Of a stretch of DNA of 64,000 nt, positions 20,922 to 32,520 are shown piece by piece. A program made the translations under genes and the position numbers. The DNA comes from Mytilus edulis. Taxonomy: Eukaryota; Mollusca; Bivalvia; Mytilida; Mytilidae. The notes beneath the pieces were generated by a model. That model searched no databases, had not been told where the DNA came from, and was given only the letters and a program-made list of their open reading frames with translations. The number at the start of each line of letters is the position of its first letter. Position 1 is the first letter of the stretch. The stretch is taken from positions 91,546,255 through 91,610,254 of the forward strand of contig NC_092346.1 of NCBI RefSeq assembly GCF_963676685.1, in the 5' to 3' direction.

Positions 20922-21080
20922 CATAGGCGGATCCAGGGAGCCCTGGGGGGCCCGGGCCCCCCCTTTTGTGGGAAAAATTTGGTTGATTATATAGGGAATC
21001 ATTGTAGCATGACTGGAGCGGGCCCGCCCTTAGGTCAGTCAGCGGGCCCCCCCTTAGGAAAAGTTCTGGATCTGCCACTG
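20922..21080. mobile_element. MITE inserted in the large repeat, with 5-bp duplication
   Basis: Ends CATAGGCGGATCCAG and CTGGATCTGCCACTG are imperfect inverted repeats. AAAGC occurs on both sides (20917-20921, 21081-21085), and the uninterrupted copy 2 reads ATAAAGCTGC at this point (27891-27900), which defines the empty site. GC-rich runs (GGGGGGCCCGGGCCCCCCC) lie inside. Confidence 0.8.
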
Positions 21081-21440
21081 AAAGCTGCGCCCTGCGGAGC
21101 ATCTGGTTTACCTACTGTTTCAATTTATGACAGGTGAGTGATTCAGGCTCTAAGGAGCTTTCTTGTTTCAATTTTGTTCTATAAAAAAACAAAAACCAAC
21201 ACAAACAATAAGACACTATCTCATATCTAAATAAAATAAAAGTTTGATTAGATACTCCAAGCATTCAGTAATAATTTATTCTAGTAACCACTGTTGATAC
21301 AATTGTACATGTACATACACATTATCTGATTGTAGTTCTTTACTTTTTCAGTTTACATTACAAATATTAAAATCAAATACAATTTTCAAACCAATCATAT
21401 GTCTGCATTATGCAGTAGCATGTATATATACAATAAAAAA

Positions 21441-21560
21441 AAGGATGTGGTATTATTGCCAATGAGACAACTCTCCACAACAGACCAAATGACAAATAAA
21501 TTAACAACTATAGGTCATTGTATGGCCTTCAACAATGAGCAAATCCCATACCACAAGTAA
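21441..21560 (+). repeat. Family 2 repeat fragment
   Basis: AGGATGTGGTATTATTGCCAATGAGAC through TTCAACAATGAGCAAATCCCATACCAC, matching other family 2 copies. Confidence 0.75.
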
Positions 21561-22109
21561 AATAAGCCCATTGTGGACTTCTCACCTTATCTTATAGATT
21601 TATGAATATTTCACATAATCTTTGAAAAAAATATTTGTATACTAACTTTACACTTTAATTGTTAGAATAATATTATCACATTATTTTCTTTTTTACTTGT
21701 GAGGCCAGTCAGGCCACTATTGATTGTAATTGCTAAATATTAAATGTTTGGACCAAAGGTTAAATTAAGTTTTTTTCCAAAGCCACTGACTTATTGGATT
21801 AATCTGGTTGATGTATATCATAACAAATCATAATATTTTATTTAGGACAAACATTTTAAAATCTCTAAAGTTTAATAAATAGTCAATTAAATTATAGGAT
21901 CATTTCTTTTCATTAAAATTAAAAGGCTTTCATATCTTGTTTTCTATTCCTTATCTTGAGGTAAATATTTTTGGTGTTGGCTTGATGTTAAATGTAAACT
22001 CTTTCCTGATGAGCATTTTTCCATGTCTAATCTTCTATACCTTGATGGCCAGGTTTGATGAAGTCTAAAATCAGTTTACTGTTGGTGATGTTTGACTGAC
22101 AAAATTATG

Positions 22110-22850
22110 ACAGGACTTATTATGGTATACAAATGCCCAGCGTCTATCTGTCTGTCCGTCCGTTCGTCTATCCGTCTGTACGGCATAAACATGTTGCACA
22201 GTAACTTGAGAACGACTTATACAAATTGCATGAACTTAACATGGTTCTTTATTATGATGGTAAAATGATCTGTATACTTTTTGGTGAAAATAAGATTTTA
22301 ACTTTTTGAGTTATGTGACTTTGTAACTAAAACAGGGGTGGTGTTTTTTTCACATGTCCTGCTGTATCTCAAAAACAATTCATGATTATTGCTTAAAACT
22401 TTACACACTTCTTAGTTATATTAATCTGAAGATCTGTATTCTTTTTGGTGATGATTTAAAATTTTATTTTAGAGTTATTGAGATTTTTGTAAAAAAAAAA
22501 GGGGGAGGGGGTTTCACATGTCGCACCATATCTTAGACACTGTTCATGATTATTGCATAAAACTTCACACACTTATAAGTTATATTAATCTGACGATCTG
22601 TTTACTTTTTAGTGATGATTCTTATTTTAGGGTTATTGAGTATTTTATAAAAAAAAGAGGGGGGTCACATGTCGTGTCGTATCTCAGGAACTATTTATGA
22701 CTTGCATAAAACTTCACACACTTGTTAGTTATATTAATCTGAAGATCTGTATACTTTTTCTTGGTGATTCTTTATGTTATTTTTGAGTTACTGACTTTTT
22801 ATTGAGTTTTTTGGTAAAAAAACCAGATAAAACATGATGTGAGCAATTTT
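22110..22850 (+). repeat. Dispersed repeat with three about 155-165-bp internal units
   Basis: Opens with ATGGTATACAAATGCCCAGCG and a (TCTG/TCCG)n tract, then three diverged units beginning CACATGTC(C/G)(T/C) at about 22352, 22515 and 22667, each with TTACACACTT.TTAGTTATATTAATCTGA. Short open frames inside are products of this repetition. Confidence 0.7.
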
Positions 22851-23253
22851 TTTCGGTCTCTTATAAAAATTTCCTATACAGCAGGAATAAGGTATGAGTC
22901 AGGATATACTTAGCATGACTTCCTGTACAGCAATGTTTTAACTAAATTTGGATTGCTGGTTGCTAAAATCTAATGATTTTATAATAAATACATAAGCCTA
23001 TAATGTGATAATGCACATTTGTCAGTGACTATTTTAGTATACATTCACATCTTGTCTAATAAAAAAAGCACTCAGAAAAATACTCTTAAGAAGATAAGGA
23101 GGAAAAGGAAGAAAATAAACAATTCTAAACAAACAAAAAAAGTACTTTATACATACTGCAAATGCAATATGCTCTAAAGAAAACAAAATAAAGAAAAAGA
23201 AACAAATTTGCAAACTTACTTTACAAATCTGTATTTTTTAAGTTTTATTCTAG

Positions 23254-23353
23254 GTAAGGTGACTCCAGGAAAAGATTGACAAATGATGCCAAGAACAGCA
23301 GATAAGATTAAGGCTCTCAGTAAAAGGGTGAATTATTTAGAATTTGTTGAAAG
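23254..23353 (+). CDS. Possible first coding exon of the coiled-coil/EF-hand gene
   Basis: After TTTATTCTAG, an ATG at 23283 (with another at 23286) opens 23 codons reading MMPRTADKIKALSKRVNYLE and then FVE, closing at AAAG|GTAAAAAT in phase 2. The amphipathic helix-like composition resembles coding rather than repeat sequence. The phase links correctly to 23906-23976 and from there to 44355. Tentative: no family match supports it, and the bases before 23283 could be 5' UTR or the donor of another transcript. Confidence 0.4.
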
Positions 23354-23905
23354 GTAAAAATATCATCTTGTTGGCAAGATAATACTTATTCTTTAATTTT
23401 GAAAATGAACTATATGGAGAGTTGTCTTATTGGCAGTCATACCACACCTTCGTATATCTATCTATGTTAGTTTATAATGAGATGTAGTATAAGCATTTAT
23501 GAGACAACAACCCAACAATGCAATAAATTATAAACATTGTAGTCTTCTCACTAACTGAAATGAGAGTTGGAGGAATCAAATGAATATTTTAGTGAAGTTT
23601 TAAAGTAAAAGCATCTAGATTCAACATTTCAAAAAAATGCATCATTTGTTGATGATATACATTTGGCTTTTAAACTTGTATTGGTATATAATTCATTGAA
23701 TAAATCACTTTTCTCAAGAAGAAAAATATTGATGTTTGAGTAACATAACTAATTTTACCAAAATTGGTTGAAGAAGTTCCTGTTGAGCTGTTGTTTGTGT
23801 GTTATGCAGAAAAACACTTTTGTTTACACTTTCAATACACATTTAAGTAAATAGATTAAATTTTAATCCATCATTTGATAATGTTTTATGGCCTTATAAC
23901 AATAG

Positions 23906-23976
23906 GTTTAGAATTGTTCCAAGTGGTGACCTATTCAGTACAAAGAAGTTTAAAAGGACCATTTCCCTCAGGACAG
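23906..23976 (+). CDS. Possible second coding exon of the coiled-coil/EF-hand gene
   Basis: Between AACAATAG|G and GGACAG|GTTAAA, 71 bp in phase 2 and out phase 1, reading RFRIVPSGDLFSTKKFKRTI then SLRTG. The exit phase fits the 44355 exon exactly. An overlapping frame ending at the stronger donor CACCAA|GTAAGTG (24035) would not join in frame to any seen exon. Weak splice signals; tentative. Confidence 0.33.
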
Positions 23977-25963
23977 GTTAAAGACATTACATTTATTCTT
24001 TTGGGCTTGATTACAAATTGGAATACACATCACCAAGTAAGTGTTTTATTTTCATGATAAATAATACTAATTTGAAGAATTAATTCAGGTAGCAGGTACT
24101 CAATATTCTGATAGATAAAAGATAAAATTATCATACATTTGATTAAATTCAACATTTTATGTACGCAAACTTCATTCAGACAGACAGCCAGCAACAAATG
24201 AAAACATCCCAAGTTGTCTTTAATATTTGAAATCATTGATATTTTCCATATTAAAATATCAACACTTTTTTTTCTCTTTTGATAAAATGCAATTTTATTT
24301 ATGTGAGAATATACTGATAGCAATAAATGCACTGGTAAGTGTGTATAAATTTTACATTTAGTTTCTTTAAAAAATTTGTTTTCTTGAATAATTCGATGCA
24401 ATTATCTAATAATTTAAGTCTTTTGTAAATATTATGCAAGTTAACGTTCTACTCAATTTTCAAATTACTAGATTTAAATGTTTTCAAAATTTAAGTTTTC
24501 AAAATTTAAAGACTTCTCTGTTCATGCTAAGATATCTCAATAGTAAATCTAAAATGAATTTAGAAATATGTAAAGGAGAGCGATTTTTTTTCTCGCCCCA
24601 AATGACCAGGATTGTACTATGTTGGTGAATGAAGACTTCCAGAAAATGTTAAATGACACAATTGTTAATTGTATAATTTGACTAAGACATCGTTAAAGAC
24701 TCTTGAAGGATTTTTTGGCTAAGATACACGCATAGTGTTAATGCATCACTAAAATGATTTTATTAGGGAAGAGATCAAGAAGAAATATACTTCATCTGTA
24801 AATATATTTTTGTTCGAAGGTTGTGCTCTACTTTTTGACACAACGTATCTGAATCAAAAACGTCATGATTTTTGGAGAGTTTTTGCCATTTCACTTCATT
24901 TTCTATCTTCTTAAGTCTGCATTATCAATTAAAAAAGATAAATTTTAAACACAAAAAAGTTTTATTGCATTAAATAGATTTTACATTTAATTCGGAAAAT
25001 TGGAGAATTTCAGATACTGTTGATTTGTTTATGTTAAATTTTTCACTTTAGAAAAAGCAAATTACTTGTGCATTATTAATTATTTTGCTTACACTAAATG
25101 AGATACTATTTGAGTAATCATATGATAATTGTTGCAAAGAACGACTAATTCAGGCCCACTCAGAAAGAACATACCAGAAAGCGGTACATATTTTGGAATA
25201 TAATAGTTCCTTCAAATAGTTGTAACTTTGTAGTTAGGTAAAATATTTGGGTTATTTTCATATTAGATGAAAGCATTAGAACTTGGGATCACTGTAGAAT
25301 CCTTGTTGAAAGTTGCTTATGAATAATGAAAAAAATAGGAAATTAAAAAAGTGGGCAAATTTTTGTCGAGCCTGCGACTTTAGTTGCAGAAAGCTCGACA
25401 TAGGAATAGTGATCCGGCGGTGGCAGATGCTCTATGTTACAAAGTTTCTGTCTGTCACATGTCCATTGTCCTTGACCTCATTTTCATGACTACTTCAAAA
25501 AAAAAGTTAATATTTTTTGTAATGTTTTAAAATTTCTCTCTTATTATGAGTAATATGATAACTATATTTAGTTTGTGCGTACCTTGCACGGTCCTCATGC
25601 CCGTCGGACAGTTTTCACTTGACCTCACCTCATTTTATGAATTAGTGAACAATGTTAAGTTTTGATGGTTAAGTCCATATCTCAGATTGTATAAGCAATC
25701 GGTCTAGTATATTTGGTGTATGGAATGATTGTAAGGTGTACATGTCCTACTGGCAGGTGACATCTGACCTTGACATTATTTTCATGGTTCAGTGGTCAAG
25801 TTAAGTTTTTGAGTTTTTTTTTCTTTTTTTCTAATACTTTATGCAATAGGTCAACTATATTTGGTGTATAAAATATTTTACATTTATTTGTACATGTCAG
25901 TCTCGCAGGTTTTATTTGACCGTAAACCTCATTTTCACGGTTCATTGCTCAGTGTTAAGTTTT

Positions 25964-26027
25964 TATACGACCGCAAAATTTGAAAAATTTTTCGTCGTAT
26001 ATTGCTATCACGTTGGCGTCGTCGTCT

Positions 26028-26062
<35 letters not shown>

Positions 26063-27920
26063 CGAATACTTTTAGTTTTCGCACTCTAACTTTAGTAAAA
26101 GTGAATGGAAATCTATGAAATTTTAACACAAGGTTCATGACCACAAAAGGAAGGTTGGTATTGATTTTGGGAGTTTTGGTCCCAACATTTTAGGAATTAG
26201 GGGCCAAAAAAGGGCCCAAATAAGCATTATTCTTGGTTTTCGCACCATAACTTTAGTATAAGTAAATAGAAATCTATGAAATTTAAACTCAAGGTTTATG
26301 ACCATAAAAGGAAGGTTGGGTTTGATTTTGGGAGTTTTGGTCCTAACAGTTTAGGATTAAGGGGCCCAAAGGGTCCAAAATTGAACTTTGTGTGATTTCA
26401 TCAAAAATTGAATAATTGGGGTTCTTTGATATGCGGAATCTAACTATGTATGTAGATTCTTAATTTTTGGCCCGTTTTCAAATTGGTCTACATTAAGGTC
26501 CAAAGGGTCTAAAATAAAACTTAGTTTGATTTTAACAAAAATTGAATCCTTGGGGTTCTTTGATATGCTGAATTTAAAAATGTACTTAGATTTTTAATTA
26601 TTGGCCTAGTTTTCAAGTTGGTCCAAATGGGGGTCCAAAATTAAACTTTGTTTGATTTCATCAAAAATTGAATAAATGGGTTCTTTGATATGCCAAATCT
26701 AACTGTGTATGTAGATTCTTAATTTTTGGTCCAGTTTTCAAATTGGTCTACATTAAGGTCCAAAGGGTCCAAAATTAAACTAAGTTTGATTTTAACAAAA
26801 ATTAAATTCTTGGGCTTATTTGATATGCTTTATCTAAACATGTACTTTGATTTTTGATTATGGGCCCAGTTTTCAAGTTGGTCCAAATCAGGATTCCATA
26901 TCAAGTATTGTGCAATAGCAAGAAATTTTCAATTGCACAGTATTGCACAATAGCAAGAAATATCTTATTGCACAATATTGTGCAATAGCAATTAATTTTC
27001 AATTAGAGTTATCTTTCTTTGTATAGAATAGTAGTTGATAATATATGTTGGAAATTTGCCAGACATGACTATGATGTCATTTTCTATTTTTATTTGCCAA
27101 TAACTTTATGTAAATAACTTCATTGGAAATTTGCCAATATAAAATGTTGCTGATGAAGCTTTTTTTCCTTATCTTATCTAAAATGTTTTTAGATAATGTA
27201 TATTGGACATTTGCCAGACATGACTATGATGTCATTTTCTATTTTTATTTGCCAATAACTTTATTTAAATAACTTCATTGGAAATTTGCCAATATAAAAT
27301 GTTGCTGATGAAGTTTTTTTTATTGTTTTATACAATAAACAATGTATATTCACTTTTACTACCAACCAATCTTTACCATTCAGTGATAACAAGCACTTTA
27401 TTTTACATTTTAATATTTTATGATGTATTTAAAAGAGTAGTTATTGTTGCAAACTCCATTAGAAATTTGAATTGATATCAGTTTTGGAAAAAGGGAAACA
27501 GGGATGTGAAAAAAAAGGGGGGGGGGGGGGTTAAATTTTTCTCATTTCAGATTTCATAAATAAAAAGAAAATTTCTTCAAACATTTTTTTGAGAGGATTA
27601 ATATTCAACAGCATAGTGAAATGCTCAAAGGCAAAAAAAAACTTTTAAGTTCATTAGACCACATTCATTCTGTGTCAGAAACCTATGCTGTGTCAACTAT
27701 TTAATTTTAGATTTAAAAAGTTTGGAGAAGAAATCTTTAATTGATTTGTAAAATCTTGACATTTGTTTTGTGTAAAAAAAAAACATGTAATGTCAAAAAT
27801 TTGATCACAATCCAAATTGATAGCTGTATCACGCTTGAATGTTTTGTCCATACTTGCCCCAACTGTTCAGGGTTCGACCTCTGCGGTCGTATAAAGCTGC
27901 ACCCTGCGGAGCACCTGGTT
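25964..27920 (+). mobile_element. Large palindromic-array repeat, copy 2 (inserted element)
   Basis: Left end TATACGACCGCA (25964-25975) is inverted as TGCGGTCGTATA at 27882-27893. The element continues to GGAGCACCTGGTT at 27920, the same 3' end as copy 1. It sits between AAGTTTTT and GTGTTTTGG of the host repeat. Contents: a (CGT)n tract at 26026-26060, internally repeated AT-rich blocks, and the palindromic array. A 285-bp block (27035-27320) that is absent from copy 1 has been added. No transposase frame is visible. Confidence 0.7.
27035..27320 (+). repeat. Direct duplication of about 125 bp within copy 2
   Basis: GGAAATTTGCCAGACATGAC to AAAATGTTGCTGATGAAG occurs at about 27050-27163 and again at about 27206-27320. 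This block interrupts the alignment to copy 1 between TAGTTGA and ATTGTTTTATACAATA. Confidence 0.75.
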
Positions 27921-29945
27921 GTGTTTTGGTCTGCTTTTCTTAAACAATAAGCAATAGGTCAACTATATGTGTTGTATGGATGGATTGTAAGCTGTATATG
28001 TCTGTCTGGCAGGTATCATCTGACCGTGACCTCATTTTGGTGGTTAATTTGTCAATGTTCAGTTTTCAAGTTTTTTTCTTAGATACTATAAGCAATAGGT
28101 CAACTATATTTAATGCATAGATTGATTGTAAAGTGTACATGTCTGTCTGGCATGGTTTATCTCACCATGACCTCATTTCCATGGTTCATTGGTCATTGTT
28201 TTAATTTCTTTGTTAAGTCTATTTCCAAGAAACTGTAAGCAATAGGTCAACTTTATTTAGTGTATTAAATTATTGTTAGGTGTACATGAATCTTTCTTTG
28301 GTTTATCTGACCTTGACCTCATTTCATGTTAAGTTTATGTGATAGTTGTAGTAAAGCTTTATATTTAGACTATCAAGATAATATCAATGGTGAGTGAAGA
28401 AGGTGAGACATTTCAGCATGTGACTTTTGTTTTTGTTGCCCTGACATACATGTATTTATACTACCAAACTTCTGGGAACCAGTACACTATTGTATATGCA
28501 GTTTCAGCTATGTTGAATTTTTAGTTAGTACAGGTAAGGATAGTTGTGACACAATATGACTTTCACTTTATTTGAACTTGAGTGAGACCTAATAGCTATG
28601 AATGTTGGAAATTGCAAAATTTAAGAAATTTTAAGGAAAACAGGATATGAATAAGGGTTCAATTTCTTTGTAAAAAAAGTGTTAAAAAATCTAGAAACAA
28701 CTGTAATTATAGTTTTGATATATGTATATAGGATATCTATTGTTTGAAAACAAGAGGGATTCTTTTTAAATATTGTTCATGATAATACATTATAAGTTGT
28801 TCATGATGGTACTTTGTAAGTTGTTTATGTTAAGTTGTTCATGATGGTACATTGTAAGTTGTTCATGATGGTACATTGTAAGTTGTTCATGATAGTACAT
28901 TGTAAGTTGTTCATGATGGTACATGGTTAGTTGTTTATGATAAGTTGTTCATGATGGTACATTGTAAGTTGTTTATGATAAGTTGTTCATGATCGTGCAT
29001 TGTAAGTTGTTCATGATGATACATTAAGTTGTTCATGGTGATGCATTGTAAGTTGTTCATGATGGTACATTGTAAGTTGTTCATGATGATACATTGTTAG
29101 TTGTTTATGATAAGTTGTTCATGATGGTACATTGTAAGTTGTTCATGATGGTACATTGTAAGTTGTTCATGATGATACATTGTTAGTTGTTTATGATAAG
29201 TTGTTCATGATGGTACATTGTAAGTTGTTTATGAAAAGTTGTTCATGATGATACATTGTAAGTTGTTTATGATAAGTTGTTCATGATGGTACATTGTAAG
29301 TTGTTCATGATGATACATTGTAAGTTGTTTATGATAAGTTGTTCATGATGGTACATTGTAAGTTGTTTATGATGGTACATTGTGAGTTGTTTATGATAAG
29401 TTGTTCATGATAGTACATTGTAAGTTGTCCATGATGGTACTTTGTAAGTTGTTTATGTTAAGTTGTTCATGATGGTATATTGTAAGTTGTTCATGATGAT
29501 ACATTGTTAGTTGTTTATGATAAGTTGTTCATGATGGTACATTGTAAGTTGTTTATGAAAAGTTGTTCATGATGATACATTGTAAGTTGTTTATGATAAG
29601 TTGTTCATGATGGTACATTGTAAGTTGTTCATGATGATACATTGCAAGTTGTTTATGATAAGTTGTTCATGATGGTACATTGTAAGTTGTTTATGATAAG
29701 TTGTTCATGATGGTACATTGTAAGTTGTTTATGATGGTACATTGTAAGTTGTTTATGATGGTACATTGTAAGTTGTTTATGATGGTACATTTTAAGTTGT
29801 TTATGATAAGTTGTTCATGATAGTACATTGTAAGTTGTCCATGATGGTACTTTGTAAGTTGTTTATGTTAAGTTGTTCATGATGGTACATTGTAAGTTGT
29901 TCATGATGGTACATTGTAAGTTGTTCATGATGGTACATTGTAAGT

Positions 29946-30235
29946 TTTTATGCCCCACCTACGATAGTAGAGGGGCATTATGTTTTCTGGTCTGTGCGTC
30001 CATTCGTCCGTCCGTCCATCCGTCGTACCGTCTCGCTTCAGGTTAAAGTTTTTGGTCAATGTAGTTTTTGATGAAGTTGAAGTCCAATGCACTTCAAACT
30101 TAGTATACTTGTTCCCTATGGTATGATCTTTTTAATTTTAATGCCAAAGTAGAGGGTTTACCCCAATTTCACGGTCCACTGAACATAGAAAATGATAGTG
30201 CGAGTGGGGCATTCGTGTACTGGGGACACATTCTT
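29946..30235 (+). repeat. CCCCACCTACGATAG repeat family, copy in array (1)
   Basis: ATGCCCCAC at 29950-29958 is inverted as GTGGGGCAT at 30204-30212. The copy runs on to GGGGACACATTCTTG. A hairpin GCCCC..GGGGC lies at its 5' end and a (GTCC)n tract inside. Near-identical to 31166-31455, including the array bases on both sides. Confidence 0.85.
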
Positions 30236-30483
30236 GTTTATGATAAGTTGTTCATGATAGTGCTGTAATGTTTATTGGTCGCTAAGGTTACAGTTGAGTA
30301 GAATTTTAGTGTCGAAATGCATGGTTTACGCTAGAGAAAGAGTAACGACGATTTAGACGTTTGGCGGGAAAATTAGTGGCCGGGTCGAAAGTTATAGGGG
30401 TGATCGTAAGGGAATATCTATGCTCCGTGAGGATAACATTTAGAGAACACCCCTATCAAGTAAATAGTGGTATCGACCCCGGG

Positions 30484-30490
30484 TATATAA
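30484..30490 (+). promoter_or_regulatory. TATA box of the solo LTR
   Basis: TATATAA after a GC-rich GACCCCGGG, about 220 bases into the LTR and followed by GAGAGTGAGAAACAGC, the arrangement expected of a U3 promoter. Confidence 0.5.
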
Positions 30491-30641
30491 GAGAGTGAGA
30501 AACAGCATTCGGGGCTGTCGGTTGGCTGTCGATGAGCGTACGTTGGTTATATTAAGCGCTAGTAAGAGCCTTAATATTCAAAGGACACTTTGTACCGGGT
30601 ACAAAGTAAACGTACAAGTTGAACGGATTGACAAGGCGGAC

Positions 30642-30890
30642 TGTCCCACTCGGTGGACAGGCTGTACCAGCCCGCACTGTCTGGTAGTGACAGGTTGTCC
30701 CACTCAGAGGACAAGTTGTTCCAGCCCGCACTGTCTGGTAGTGACAGGTTGTCCCACTCGGAGGACAAGTTGTACCAGACCGCTCTGTCTTGTATAAACA
30801 GACTGTCCCATTCAGAGGACAAGCTGTACCAACTATACTGTCTCTAAGTGACACATCGTCCCATCTTGAGGACAGGCTGGTTTATTGTAT
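30642..30890 (+). repeat. 54-bp tandem repeat inside the LTR (about 4.6 units)
   Basis: Units start at TGTCCCA 30642, 30696, 30750, 30804 and about 30857. Consensus begins TGTCCCACTC(A/G)GAGGACAAG and includes CAGCCCGCACTGTCTGG. It is GC-rich compared with the surroundings. Units 2 and 3 are most alike. The open frames across it are on both strands and carry no start context or domain. Confidence 0.95.
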
Positions 30891-31165
30891 TATATTTGTA
30901 TATATATAATTGTCCGTTGTTACTTTATTTCGACAAAGAGTCAGTGTATATATTTTAGTTCAATGTGCATAATTTAGATAGTTGTAGTTTTTAGCATTAC
31001 CGTATTGTTTGTGGACAACTTGGATCCAAGTATTTACTGGAACGGACGTTTGAGATATAAACGCCTGGTTACACGTTACAGTGCATTGTAAGTTGTTTAT
31101 GATGGTACATTGTAAGTTGCTCATGATGGTACATTGTAAGTTGTTTATGATGGTACATTGTAAGT

Positions 31166-31455
31166 TTTTATGCCCCACCTAAGATAGTAGAGGGGCCTTA
31201 TGTTTTCTGGTCTGTGCGTCCGTTCGTTCGTCTTTCCGTCCGTCCGTCCGTCCCGCTTCAGGTTCAAGTTTTTGGTCAAGGTAGTTTTTGATGAAGTTGA
31301 AGTCCAATCCACTTCAAACTAAGTATACATGTTCCCTATGCTATGATCTTTTTAATTTTAATGCCAAAGTAGAGGGTTTACCCCAATTTCACGGTCCACT
31401 GAACATAAAAAGTGATAGTGCGAGTGGGGCATTCGTGTACTGGGGACACATTCTT
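31166..31455 (+). repeat. CCCCACCTACGATAG repeat family, copy in array (2)
   Basis: ATGCCCCAC at 31170-31178 and GTGGGGCAT at 31424-31432, with the same array junctions as copy 1 (TGTAAGTTTTT on the left, TTCTTGTTTATGATAAG on the right). This shows duplication of the repeat together with its flanks. Confidence 0.85.
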
Positions 31456-32520
31456 GTTTATGATAAGTTGTTCATGATAGTGCATTGTAAGTTGTTCATG
31501 ATGATACATTGTAAGTTGCTCATGATGGTGCATTGTAAGTTGCTCATGATGGTACATTGTAAGTTGTTCATGATGGTGCATTGTAAGTTGTTCATGATGG
31601 TACATTGTAAGTTGTTTATGATAAGTTGTTCATGATGGTACATTGTAAGTAGTTCATGATGGTACATTGTAAGTTGTTCATGATGGTGCATTGTAAGTTG
31701 TTCATGATGGTACATTGTAAGTTGTTTATGATAAGTTGTTCATGATGGTACATTGTAAGTTGTTCATGATGGTACATTGTAAGTTGTTCATGATAGTACA
31801 TTGTAAGTTGTTCATGATGGTACATTGTAAGTTGTTTATGATAAGTTGTTCATGATGGTACATTGTAAGTTGTTTATGATAAGTTGTTCATGATGGTACA
31901 TTGTAAGTTGTTTATGTTAAGTTGTTCATGATGGTACATTGTAAGTTGTTCATGATGGTACATTGTAAGTTGTTTATTATAAGTTGTTCATGATGGTACA
32001 TTGTAAGTTGTTTATTATAAGTTGTTCATGAAGGTACATTGTTAGTTGTTCATGATACTACATTGTAAGTTGTTCATGATGGTACATGGTAAATTGTTTA
32101 TGATAAGTTGTTCATGATAGTGCATTGTAAGTTGTTCATGATGGTACATTGCAAGTTGTTCATGATGGTACATTGTAAGTTGTTTATGATAATTTGTTCA
32201 TGATGGTGCATTGTAAGTTGTTCATGATGGTACATTGTAAGTTGTACATGATGACACAGTTTAAGTTGTTCATAATGATACATTGTAAGTTGTTTATGAT
32301 AAGTTGTTCATGATGGTACATTGTAAGTTGTTTATGATAAGTTGTTCATGATGGTACATTGTAAGTTGTTCATGATGGTGCATTGTAAGTTGTTCATGAT
32401 AGTACATTGTAAGTTGTTCATGATGGTACACTGTAAGTTGTTTATGATGGTACATTGTAAGTTGTTTATGATAAGTTGTTCATGATGGTACATTGTAAGT
32501 TGTTTATGATACGTTGTTTA

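Larger units (their letters stand above)
19240..21110 (+). repeat. Large palindromic-array repeat, copy 1 (5' shortened)
   Basis: Collinear with 25990-27920: shared blocks TATCACGTTGGCGTC, GGAAGGTTGGGATTGATTTTGGGAG (repeated internally), TTGGGGTTCTTTGATATGC (repeated), the palindromic array, TTTCAGATTTCATAAATAAA and the 3' end GCCCTGCGGAGCATCTGGTT. The terminal TATACGACCGCA end is missing on the left. A 159-bp MITE has inserted at 20922-21080. I recall the family as highly abundant in mussels. Confidence 0.75.
14978..23253. other. Intergenic region between ERCC5 and the coiled-coil/EF-hand gene
   Basis: Repeat-filled interval listed in separate entries. Between them (14990-15380, 16420-16950, 18170-19230, 21600-22110, 22870-23240) I see AT-rich DNA with microsatellite runs and no supportable gene, tRNA or promoter. 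The two genes are parallel. Confidence 0.5.
25376..28440 (+). repeat. Dispersed repeat with diverged about 150-bp units, interrupted by an insertion
   Basis: Starts TCGAGCCTGCGACTTTAGTTGC and ends near GAGACATTTCAGCATGTGAC. Inside are diverged units carrying TGACCTCATTTTCATGGTTCA, GCAATAGGTCAACTATATTTGGTGTAT and GGTGTACATGTC. The sequence is broken at 25964 and resumes at 27921 (GTGTTTTGGTCTGC), where a 1.96-kb element has inserted. Confidence 0.75.
30264..31080 (+). mobile_element. Solo LTR inserted in the minisatellite
   Basis: 817 bp beginning TGTAATGT and ending ACGTTACA. GTGC flanks both sides (30260-30263, 31081-31084), and the unoccupied equivalent at about 31478 reads GATAGTGCATTGTAAG, so the insertion site and duplication are clear (5 bp AGTGC is possible if the final A is excluded). 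It has a TATATAA box at 30484 and a 54-bp internal tandem repeat. No coding region or second LTR is nearby, so recombination between LTRs is the likely origin. Superfamily not assigned. Confidence 0.8.

Noticed and set aside
23875..24057. 60-codon frame ending at a strong donor CACCAA|GTAAGTG
   Set aside because: Its exit phase does not join in frame to the 44355 exon, and the overlapping alternative (23906-23976) does. Neither is certain.
25935..26144. Arg-rich minus-strand frame
   Set aside because: Translation of a (CGT)n microsatellite inside a dispersed repeat.
30495..30854. Open frames of 100 codons on both strands with Cys-rich 18-residue repeats
   Set aside because: They coincide with the 54-bp noncoding tandem repeat of the LTR and are open on both strands at once, with no domain or start context.
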